Below are positions 51,523 through 58,511 of a DNA stretch of 64,000 bases, piece after piece. Numbering within the stretch: the stretch's first letter is position 1; each line of letters starts with the position of its first letter. Source of the DNA: DAOMFB01 sp963801475 (GTDB lineage: Bacteria > Acidobacteriota > Thermoanaerobaculia > UBA5066); NCBI GenBank assembly GCA_963801475.1, contig CAWDEX010000002.1:62001-126000 (forward strand), given 5' to 3'. Both the position numbers and the translations under genes were made by a program. The notes beneath the pieces are model-generated. The model made no database searches and was not told where the DNA came from. It saw only the letters and a list, made by a program, of their open reading frames with translations.

Positions 51523-53714
51523 GCGGCGCCGCCGTTGCCCCCGGCGGACTGGTCTCGGCAGCGCGCGCGGGGAAGGGGACCGAGGCGCTCGCCGCGCGCC
51601 ACGGAAAGCGGCTGGAGCGGCCCGCCCTGAAGAAGAGCCTCGTCATCCGGCGGCAGGTTCAGATGGGCGAGGTGACCTGGGTCGTCAAGATCCCCGAGAC
51701 GAACAAGTTCTGGCTCTTCGACGAGGCCTCGTGGGGACTGATCGAGCTCTTCGACGGAACGCGGACGCCGACCGAGATCCTGGAGGAGTACCGGCGCCTG
51801 ACGGCAGACCCGTCGATCCAGCTCACGCTGATCCTCGACTACGAGGAGATGCTCCGCGGCATGGACGCCCTCGAGCAGTCGGCTGCGGAGAAGAACCTCC
51901 AGCTCCTCTCGAAGTTCGCGTCGCTCAGGCACCGGGCCGCGCAGGCGAAGTCCGAGGGCTTCAACCCCCTCATGATGCTCTTCAAGGTCTTCGACCCGGA
52001 CCGCATCCTGACACGGACGCTTCCCTGGGTCCGTTGGATCTGGCGGCCGCCGATGGTGGCCGTCGCATGCGTCTGCTTTCTCTTCACGATCGGCGTCTTC
52101 GCCACGCGGTTCGACACGATCTGGGCGGAGACGATCGAGCTCTACTCCTTCTTCAAGAAGCCGTTCTGGGAGTTCGTCCAGTTCTGGGTCATCCTGACCT
52201 CGATCGGTTTCATCCACGAGTTCTCGCACGGGTACACGACGAAGATGTACGGGGGAGAGGTCCACGAGATGGGGATCGCCCTCCTCTACTTCATGCCCGC
52301 CTTCTACTGCGACACGACCGACTCCGTCCTCTTTCCGAGCAAGTGGCAGCGGCTCTGGGTGACGGTCGCCGGGATGTACGTCGAAGGGATCATCTGCACG
52401 ATCGCCACCGCCCTCTGGGTCGTCACGTACCCCGACACGCTCGTCCACGCGCTGGCGTACAAGACGATGCTCTTCACGGGCCTCTCGACGGTCTTCTTCA
52501 ACATCAACCCCCTCGTGAAGATCGACGGCTACTACGCCCTCTCGAGCCTTCTCGAGCTGTCCGAGCTGCGCGAGGATTCCTTCCGCTGGCTCGGAGCGCT
52601 CTTCCAGCGGCATTTGCTCCGGTTGAACGTCGAGGTTCCGGTCCTGTCGCGCCGGAAGAAGCGGATCTTCGCGATCTACGGGACGCTGGCGCTGGCCTAT
52701 CTCGGTTTCGTCATGCTCTTCATCGCGCGGCTCCTCGACGGCTTCTATGCGCGCATCACGCCGGATTTCGCGGTCGTCCTCCTCCTCCTGACGCTCTATC
52801 TGCTCTTCCGGAGCCGGGTCCGGCTCGTCGTCCGCGTCTCCCGACTTTTCTACCTCGACAAGAAGGAGCTGCTGATGTCGCCGAGAGCCCGCGCGCCCCT
52901 CCTCGCCGCAGGCGGCGCGGTCGTCCTTCTCCTCGTCCTTCCCTGGTACCCGCGGACGATCCGGATGGACGCCGTCCTCGAGCCGGTCCGTACGGCGCGC
53001 CTCGAGGCCCCCGAGGACGGCGTCGTCCGCGAGGTTCTCGTACGGGAGGGCGAACTTCTCCGGTCGGGGCAGCCGATCCTGCGTCTGGCCAGCCCGGTCG
53101 TGGTGGCCTCCCGCCTCGCCGACGAGGCCCGGCTGGCGGGCGCGACGGGAAGCGCCGGCCAGAGTCGCAGCGCCGGAGCCGCCGGCGAGGCGTACCAGGC
53201 GGAAAGGCACGAGACGGCCGCGGAGGCCAGCCTCTCGAGTGACGCCGCGCGAAGGGCCTCCCTCGAGCTGACGAGCCCCTTCGAGGGCCGGCTTCTCACG
53301 GCCCGCCCGGATGACCTCCGCGGGCGCTGGGTTCCGGCCGGGACCCCGCTCGTGACCGTCGGCGAGACGAGTCGCCTCGCGGCGACCTTCCCGGTTTCGG
53401 AGCGTCTCCTCCGCGACCTCACCGTCGGCGAGACGGTCTCGCTTCACCTCGCAGCACGGCCTTTCGGGGTCGTTCAGGGACGAATCGTCCTGATCGCCTC
53501 CGCCTCCAGCCCCGCCAGCGGAAACGGAACCGGGGAGAGCCTCCGCCCCCCCGAGATGCCTGCCCGGATCGTGGCGCGAGCCGTCTTCGAGAACCCGGGA
53601 GGGGAGCTTCGACCAGGGATGTCGGGCCTGGCGAAGATCCGCGGGCCGCGCGTCTCCCTCGCCGCCGAGGCCGGTCGAATTCTCTACCGCTGGCTCCGGG
53701 GGGTCTTCTGGTGA
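51519..53714 (+). CDS. PqqD-like / M50 site-2 protease / HlyD fusion protein
   Basis: The 731-residue protein starts with a PqqD-like domain (about residues 45-120: NKFWLFDEASWGLIELFDGT, TPTEILEEYRRL), a fold used to bind peptide precursors. The membrane part (about 165-470) carries the M50 zinc motif IHEFSHG near 235 and the second motif NINPLVKIDGYYALSS near 330. The rest is a HlyD-like adaptor (ARLEAPEDGVVREVLVREGE, LTSPFEGRLL). Similar peptidase M50/HlyD proteins occur in peptide maturation and export loci. It overlaps the GAF-HlyD gene and probably works with it. Confidence 0.82.
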   Translation: MSGAAVAPGGLVSAARAGKGTEALAARHGKRLERPALKKSLVIRRQVQMGEVTWVVKIPETNKFWLFDEASWGLIELFDGTRTPTEILEEYRRLTADPSIQLTLILDYEEMLRGMDALEQSAAEKNLQLLSKFASLRHRAAQAKSEGFNPLMMLFKVFDPDRILTRTLPWVRWIWRPPMVAVACVCFLFTIGVFATRFDTIWAETIELYSFFKKPFWEFVQFWVILTSIGFIHEFSHGYTTKMYGGEVHEMGIALLYFMPAFYCDTTDSVLFPSKWQRLWVTVAGMYVEGIICTIATALWVVTYPDTLVHALAYKTMLFTGLSTVFFNINPLVKIDGYYALSSLLELSELREDSFRWLGALFQRHLLRLNVEVPVLSRRKKRIFAIYGTLALAYLGFVMLFIARLLDGFYARITPDFAVVLLLLTLYLLFRSRVRLVVRVSRLFYLDKKELLMSPRARAPLLAAGGAVVLLLVLPWYPRTIRMDAVLEPVRTARLEAPEDGVVREVLVREGELLRSGQPILRLASPVVVASRLADEARLAGATGSAGQSRSAGAAGEAYQAERHETAAEASLSSDAARRASLELTSPFEGRLLTARPDDLRGRWVPAGTPLVTVGETSRLAATFPVSERLLRDLTVGETVSLHLAARPFGVVQGRIVLIASASSPASGNGTGESLRPPEMPARIVARAVFENPGGELRPGMSGLAKIRGPRVSLAAEAGRILYRWLRGVFW

Positions 53715-53721
53715 ACCGCTG

Positions 53722-53753
53722 AATGAAAAGCGCCCCGGTCACCCGGGGCGCTT
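53722..53753 (-). terminator. Terminator of the repeat-protein gene
   Basis: The 11-bp stem aagcgccccgg/ccggggcgctt with a 4-nt loop is followed on the - strand by ttttcattc. It stands 30 bp after the repeat gene's stop and also separates it from the convergent M50 gene. Confidence 0.85.
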
Positions 53754-53782
53754 CGGGCCGTGATCGGTCGAGTTGCTGCCGG

Positions 53783-54232
53783 CTACTCGGCCAGTTTTCG
53801 CGCCGACACCGCCTTGGCCGCCTGACGCGGAGCCGCCGCCTTGGCCGCCTGACGCGCTGCCACCGCCTTGGCTGCCTGCCGCGGAGCCGCCGCCTTGGCC
53901 GCCTGGCGCGCAGCAACGGCCTTGGCCGCCTGACGCGGAGCCGCCGCCTTGGCCGCCTGGCGCGCAGCAACGGCCTTGGCCGCCTGACGCGGAGCCGCCG
54001 CCTTGGCCGCCTGGCGCGCAGCAACGGCCTTGGCCGCCTGACGCGGAGCCGCCGCCTTGGCCGCCTGGCGCGCAGCAACGGCCTTGGCCGCCATCTTCGG
54101 CGCTACGGACGGCGCGATCGCGGGGTTGCTCCCCAGGCTCGCGACATGCACCTCGGGAATATCGTGTCCCGTGCTCTCCTTGATCTTCGCCTTCTGTTCG
54201 TCGGTCAGCTTGATCTTCACTTCGTTTGCCAT
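53783..54232 (-). CDS. Small cationic 18-residue-repeat protein (possible exported substrate)
   Basis: The 149-residue protein starts at ATG with SD gaggagga. Residues 1-46 form a leader-like segment (MANEVKIKLTDEQKAKIKES, TGHDIPEVHVASLGSNP). Residues 48-137 are five nearly perfect repeats of AAKAVAARQAAKAAAPRQ, ending AAKAVSARKLAE. The repeats are Ala-rich, +4 each and broken by one Pro, like histone-H1/Hc-type nucleoid tails. No signal peptide is seen. A sigma-54 promoter and paired inverted repeats lie upstream; the M50/HlyD exporter genes converge on it. It could be an exported peptide precursor or a DNA-binding protein; neither is proven. Confidence 0.8.
   Translation of the reverse strand: MANEVKIKLTDEQKAKIKESTGHDIPEVHVASLGSNPAIAPSVAPKMAAKAVAARQAAKAAAPRQAAKAVAARQAAKAAAPRQAAKAVAARQAAKAAAPRQAAKAVAARQAAKAAAPRQAAKAVAARQAAKAAAPRQAAKAVSARKLAE
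53822..54091 (-). repeat. Five 54-bp in-frame tandem repeats
   Basis: The unit encodes 18 residues and repeats five times with almost no nucleotide change, so expansion was recent or the array is homogenised. There are no spacers, and the frame is kept. Confidence 0.9.
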
Positions 54233-54279
54233 GTCCTTCCTCCTCGTTTTCGTTTCGGCTGTTGGCCGCTTCGTAGTAC

Positions 54280-54295
54280 TGCAAGGGGAAGGCCA
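54280..54295 (-). promoter_or_regulatory. Sigma-54 (-24/-12) promoter of the repeat-protein gene
   Basis: On the - strand TGGCCTTCCCCTTGCA has the GG and GC doublets at the exact 12-nt separation of the sigma-54 consensus TGGCACG-N4-TTGCA. Transcription would start about 37 bp before the ATG at 54232. Confidence 0.8.
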
Positions 54296-54381
54296 GTCCG
54301 GACCGTGGTCTCCTATCGCCATATCTCCCAATGAAAACGGGGGGGGCCGACCGCGGAAGGGAAATCTGACGGCCACCGACC

Positions 54382-54416
54382 GGTTGACTTCTTCAACCGC
54401 AGTTGACGTTTTCAAC
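54382..54416. promoter_or_regulatory. Paired inverted repeats, probable enhancer-binding sites
   Basis: Two elements, GGTTGA-N5-TCAACC (54382-54398) and GTTGA-N5-TCAAC (54402-54416), have centres about 19 bp apart. They lie about 90-120 bp upstream of the sigma-54 promoter, right after the stop of the NtrC-type regulator gene. They are the obvious candidate sites for that regulator. Confidence 0.7.
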
Positions 54417-54427
54417 CGTACGCCGGA

Positions 54428-55801
54428 TCAGAGCCTGTACTTCCGGCAGAGGTACTTCATCTGGTTCGCGTCGAGGCCGAGGGCCGTGGCTGCCCGGGCC
54501 TTGACGCCACCCGCCTTTTCGATGGCCCGGCGGAGGAGCTCCTCCTCGTAACGGGCCACCGCGTCGGCCAGCGGAAGCCCGTCCGGAGAGGCTGCCGCCA
54601 TCCGTGAGGGCTCCGGCGCTCCCACCGCCCCCGGAAGGTGGGCGGGGAGTATCACGTCCTCCTCCACCATCAGGGTCAGCATCTCGACGAGGTGTCCCAG
54701 CTCGCGGACGTTTCCCCGGAAGGAGTGCGCCGCCAGCACCGCGAGCGCCTCCGGCGAGAAGCTCTTTGCGGGACGCCCGTGGCGCCGCGCGGCGTCGTCG
54801 GCGAAGTGCGTAACGAGGAGGGGGAGATCCTCGCGCCGCTCGCGGAGCGGCGGGATCGTGAGGACGATCGTGCTGAGGCGGTAATAGAGGTCCTCGCGGA
54901 ACTCGCCCTTCGCCGCCCGCGCCTTCAGGTCCTCGTTCGTCGCGGCGATCAGGCGAATGTCGACCGAGATCGTCTTCGACCCGCCGACGCGCTCGAACTC
55001 GCGCCGCTCGAGAACCCGGAGGAGCTTGGCCTGGACCGCCGGGGAGAGAGTGGCGACCTCGTCGAGAAAGAGGGTGCCGCGGTGCGCCATCTCGAAGCGG
55101 CCGGAACGCGTCGCGACCGCTCCGGTGAAGGCGCCACGCTCGTGTCCGAATAGCTCCGACTCGGCGAGGCTCTCGGGGAGTGCCGAGCTGTTCACGACGA
55201 CGAAGGGACCGTGGGCACGACGGCTTCCCCGGTGAATCGCCTCGGCCACGAGTTCCTTCCCGGTCCCGCTCTCCCCGTAGACGAGGACCGTCGCGTCGGA
55301 CGGCGCCACCTTTCCGATGGCGGAAAAGAGCGCCCGCATTCCCGCGCTCGCGCCGACGAGGCCGCCGAAGGAGCGCTTCTTCAGCATCTCCTCCCGGAGC
55401 GCGCGGTTCTCGCCGACGAGCCGGCGCCGCTCCAGCGCCCGGGTCAGGACGAGGACCAGCTCCGCCGTGTCGAACGGCTTCCGGAAGACGTCGAAGGCGC
55501 CCAGCTCCACGGCCTTCTGCGCGAGGCGGCGGTCGGCCTCCCCCGTCATGACGACGATCGAGGCCTCGGGGCGGCGCTGGTGGACCTCCGCGACGAGCCT
55601 CAGCCCTTCTTCCGCCTCGTTCGACGGCGGGAGCCGGAGGTCGAGGAGGAAGACGTCCGGGTCGCGCTCCGCGAGGGCGAGCCCCTGCACGGCGTCGGAG
55701 CCCTTGAAGAGCTCGAAGCGCCCCTTGAGGGCCCAGCTCAGCTGGTCGAGGAGGAGGGGATCGTCGTCGACGACCGCGAGGCGTCCCGGATCCACGCTCA
55801 C
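54428..55801 (-). CDS. NtrC/PrsR-type sigma-54 response regulator
   Basis: The 457-residue protein has a receiver domain (DDDPLLLDQL, phospho-Asp in DVFLLDLRLP, Lys in FRKPFDT) and a sigma-54 AAA+ domain: Walker A GESGTGKE, GAFTGA loop, Walker B TLFLDEVA. It ends with a Fis-type helix-turn-helix (GVKARAATALGLDANQMKYL). Its start overlaps the histidine kinase stop by 4 bp. It resembles the PrsR regulators of PEP-CTERM/exosortase clusters. The next gene downstream has a sigma-54 promoter with upstream repeats, so that gene is the likely target. Confidence 0.9.
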   Translation of the reverse strand: MSVDPGRLAVVDDDPLLLDQLSWALKGRFELFKGSDAVQGLALAERDPDVFLLDLRLPPSNEAEEGLRLVAEVHQRRPEASIVVMTGEADRRLAQKAVELGAFDVFRKPFDTAELVLVLTRALERRRLVGENRALREEMLKKRSFGGLVGASAGMRALFSAIGKVAPSDATVLVYGESGTGKELVAEAIHRGSRRAHGPFVVVNSSALPESLAESELFGHERGAFTGAVATRSGRFEMAHRGTLFLDEVATLSPAVQAKLLRVLERREFERVGGSKTISVDIRLIAATNEDLKARAAKGEFREDLYYRLSTIVLTIPPLRERREDLPLLVTHFADDAARRHGRPAKSFSPEALAVLAAHSFRGNVRELGHLVEMLTLMVEEDVILPAHLPGAVGAPEPSRMAAASPDGLPLADAVARYEEELLRRAIEKAGGVKARAATALGLDANQMKYLCRKYRL

Positions 55802-56475
55802 CCCTTTCCGCCCACCGCCGGAAGGGCGATCCTCACCGTCGTCCCCGCGCCCGGCGCGCTCCGGACCTCGATGGCTCCCCGGTGAAGGCCCACGATCTGG
55901 TGCGCGGCGTAGAGGCCGAGGCCGACGCCGTCGCTCTTCGTCGTCTGGAAGGGACGGAACAGCCGGGTCCGGAGAAAGTCCTCGGTCATCCCCGGCCCGT
56001 CGTCCTCGATCTCGAGGACGGCCTTCCGTCGCCGTCCCCGCCCCTCGGCGTCCGTTCGGACCGAGACCCGCGCCGCCGCCGCTTCGAGCGCGTTCTCAAG
56101 GATGTTCGCCAGGGCCTCCCGGAGGAGGGCCGGGTCTCCCCAGACCTTCGGCGGCTCGCCATAGGCCGCTCCGACGCTCACGGCGCGTCTGGAAACGTCG
56201 GAGGTCCGGAGCAGCTCGCCCAGAAGCTCGTTGACGTCGAGGGGAACCTTGATGAGAACCCCGCCCCGCCGTCCGGCCCACTGCGTCGCCATGGCGTCGA
56301 GCCGCTCGACGGTGCTCCGGAGAAGCTCCGAAACGCTCCGCTTGAACTCCGGGTCGCCGTAGTGCTCGTCGAGGTTCGAAAGGAGAAGCTGCAGGCGCTG
56401 CCCCATGTTCTTCATGTCGTGGAGCAGGACCGAGTCCGCCGCCGCGTGGAGGGGAGGACGCCGCCGCGAGGGCAT
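55798..56475 (-). CDS. Sensorless histidine kinase (PrsK-like catalytic core)
   Basis: The 225-residue protein has only a DHp helix with HDMKNMGQRLQLLLSNLDEH (phospho-His near residue 19) and a HATPase domain: NILENALEAA (N box), DDGPGM (G1) and TKSDGVGLGLYAAHQI (G2). There is no TM or sensor domain, so input must come from a partner, perhaps the GAF or STAS proteins nearby (inference). The HDMKN-type H box and the pairing with the response regulator resemble PrsK/PrsR of exosortase loci. Confidence 0.85.
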   Translation of the reverse strand: MPSRRRPPLHAAADSVLLHDMKNMGQRLQLLLSNLDEHYGDPEFKRSVSELLRSTVERLDAMATQWAGRRGGVLIKVPLDVNELLGELLRTSDVSRRAVSVGAAYGEPPKVWGDPALLREALANILENALEAAAARVSVRTDAEGRGRRRKAVLEIEDDGPGMTEDFLRTRLFRPFQTTKSDGVGLGLYAAHQIVGLHRGAIEVRSAPGAGTTVRIALPAVGGKG

Positions 56476-56486
56476 CGGGCCGTTCC

Positions 56487-57299
56487 TCAGGGCGACGCCG
56501 CGGCGCCGGCGAAGAGAAGCTGGACGGCCATCCCGGGGCGCATCAGCTTCCTGGGATCCCGCTTGACGCGGACCACGACCTGGACCGAGCCGCTTCCGGG
56601 GTCGAGGACGGGGCTGACGAACGAAACTCGCCCGGTCGAGCGCGCCTCGGGCAGCTCCTTCGAGACGACCGTGACCTCCTGCCCGACCTTCACCTTCAGG
56701 AGAGCCGGGCCCGGCACGTAGGCCCGGGCCAGGAGCGGCTCGAGCGCGACGACCTTGAAGAGCGGCTTGTTCTCCTCGAGGAGGACCTTCTCGCCGACCT
56801 TGGCGAAACGGTCCGCGACGACGCCGTCGAACGGCGCGCGGACGATCGAGCGGTCGATCACGAGCTGGGCGCGCTCGAACTCCACGCGAGCCAGCTCGTA
56901 GCGGCTCCGCTTCTGCTCGAGCTCGGCCTGGCTGCAGAGGTTCTGGCGGAAGAGCTCCTCGTAGCGCTTGTAATCGGCCCGGCTGACGTTCAGCGTCTCC
57001 TCCGCCGCCCGGAGGTCGAGGCGGAACTCCCTCTGGTCGATCGTGGCCAGCGGCTGGTTCTTCTGGACCGCGTCACCCCGCTCGACCTGGAGGCCGTCGA
57101 TGACGCCCGTCACGCGCGTCGTGACGTTCACTTCCTGGTCCACGACGAGGGTGGCCGCCGCCGCGAGCGGCGCATCGGCCGGCAGGGGATGCCCGGCCGC
57201 GCCGATCGCCGTGACGAGGACGGTCGAAAGGGCCGCGACGGACACCGAAACGCGTGCGCTCGTATCGAACCTCCGGGATCGGCTCTTTGCCGACATCAT
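56487..57299 (-). CDS. HlyD/RND-type periplasmic adaptor
   Basis: The 270-residue protein starts MMSAKSRSRR, with an N-terminal hydrophobic segment (about residues 16-38) acting as signal or anchor. Lipoyl-like halves (VTTRVTGVIDGLQVERGDAV and IVRAPFDGVVADRFAKVGEK) flank a coiled-coil hairpin (about 90-150). It ends with a beta-barrel (RKLMRPGMAVQLLF). It lacks an adjacent pump. It is upstream of the kinase on the same strand (11 bp), so it is probably in the kinase/regulator operon and may serve the nearby export system. Confidence 0.82.
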   Translation of the reverse strand: MMSAKSRSRRFDTSARVSVSVAALSTVLVTAIGAAGHPLPADAPLAAAATLVVDQEVNVTTRVTGVIDGLQVERGDAVQKNQPLATIDQREFRLDLRAAEETLNVSRADYKRYEELFRQNLCSQAELEQKRSRYELARVEFERAQLVIDRSIVRAPFDGVVADRFAKVGEKVLLEENKPLFKVVALEPLLARAYVPGPALLKVKVGQEVTVVSKELPEARSTGRVSFVSPVLDPGSGSVQVVVRVKRDPRKLMRPGMAVQLLFAGAAASP

Positions 57300-57316
57300 A
57301 CCGAAGCGGGACGGCT

Positions 57317-58393
57317 TCAAACCTTCCAGTACCACCCCTTCTTCTCGAAGACGAGAAGGACGCCGTACCAGAAGAGGACCGTGGCGAGGGCGAAGGCGTG
57401 CGACCGGAGGGTTGGGTCGCCGATGGCGGAGAAGCCTCCGTAGAGGAACCGGTGGAGGTTCGTCGCCTTCCCGTCCGCAGCCGTCCACGTCACGAGGCCG
57501 AGGATCTTGGCGAGGAGGCCGGAGCCGACGAAGGCAACGAGGGGATTCCGGCCGTACGTGAAGAAGAACCCGTTCGGGCCGAGCCAGCCGCGGAGGTCGA
57601 CGGCGACGATCGAGAGGGCCAGCCCCACGCACGCAGAGCCCGACGTGAAGAGGACGTACGAGCCGGTCCAGAGATTCTTGTTGATCGGGATCCGGAGGTT
57701 CCAGAGGAGACCCGCCGCGAGGCCCGCCGCCCCCCAGACGAAGAGCCGCGCCGCCGCTTCCCGGAGACCGGGGGCCGACTTGCCCTCCCCCTTCCGCGTC
57801 AGGACGAAGCCCGCCAGCGTTCCGGTCAGCATCGTGGCGACCGACGTCAGCGTCGAGACGATCCCCTCGGGGTCCCACTCCTTCTTCCAGAGGTGCCCCC
57901 GGAGGAGAGCGAGGTCCACCGCCTTCTGGATGTTCCCCTCCGGTGTCAGGTCGAAGCCGAGTCCCGTCAGGAGGAACGTGTGGAGCGCCAGAAGGAGGCC
58001 CGTCGCCACCCAGAGCCCCGGCACCCTCCGCTTCCAGACCGCGAGGATCAGGAGCGTGCCGAGGACGTAGACCACCCCGATTCTCGGCAGGACGCCGGGG
58101 ATGCGTAGTCGGGCGAGGCGCTCCAGCGTGAAGGGGAACCACGCCATGGCCCAGCCGACGAGGACGATCGTCATGCCGCGCGTGACGGCGTGACGGGCGA
58201 GGGCGGCGCGCGTGGCGCCGCGGTCCATCCGTTTCGTCAGCGAGAAGACCCCCGCCGTCCCGACGATGAAGAGGAAGAACGGGAAGATGAGATCCGTCGG
58301 CGTCCATCCGTGCCACTCCGCGTGGCCGAAGGGGGGGTAGAGATGCCCCCAGTCGCCGGGGTTGTTGACGAAGATCATGCCGGCCACGGTCAA
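57317..58393 (-). CDS. NagX/DUF5009-like membrane acyltransferase (start uncertain)
   Basis: The 358-residue multi-TM protein has MIFVNNPGDWGHLYPPFGHA, TPTDLIFPFFLFIVGTAGV and a late YGRNPLVAF. This matches heparan-alpha-glucosaminide N-acetyltransferase-like (DUF5009/NagX) proteins. The family normally begins with R..SLDFFRG; here RFASLDFFRG is encoded in frame just upstream, but no ATG/GTG/TTG precedes it before an in-frame TGA at 58472. So either a rare ATC start (58459) or a small lesion must be assumed; the listed start is TTG 58393. Transfer of acetyl groups to an amino sugar is inferred. Confidence 0.7.
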   Translation of the reverse strand: MTVAGMIFVNNPGDWGHLYPPFGHAEWHGWTPTDLIFPFFLFIVGTAGVFSLTKRMDRGATRAALARHAVTRGMTIVLVGWAMAWFPFTLERLARLRIPGVLPRIGVVYVLGTLLILAVWKRRVPGLWVATGLLLALHTFLLTGLGFDLTPEGNIQKAVDLALLRGHLWKKEWDPEGIVSTLTSVATMLTGTLAGFVLTRKGEGKSAPGLREAAARLFVWGAAGLAAGLLWNLRIPINKNLWTGSYVLFTSGSACVGLALSIVAVDLRGWLGPNGFFFTYGRNPLVAFVGSGLLAKILGLVTWTAADGKATNLHRFLYGGFSAIGDPTLRSHAFALATVLFWYGVLLVFEKKGWYWKV

Positions 58394-58511
58394 CCCGCGG
58401 AAGAAGTCGAGCGAGGCGAAGCGGCCGGGAGGCGGGCCGGGACTCTCTTCGGTGGCGATGCGGCGATGGTATCAACGCGCGCGGCGGCCGGCCGGTGGCA
58501 AGATCCGGCCG

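Noticed and set aside
53822..54091. Regular 54-bp repeats that could suggest a CRISPR or minisatellite array
   Set aside because: There are no unique spacers, and every unit keeps the reading frame of a protein with a good SD, promoter and terminator.
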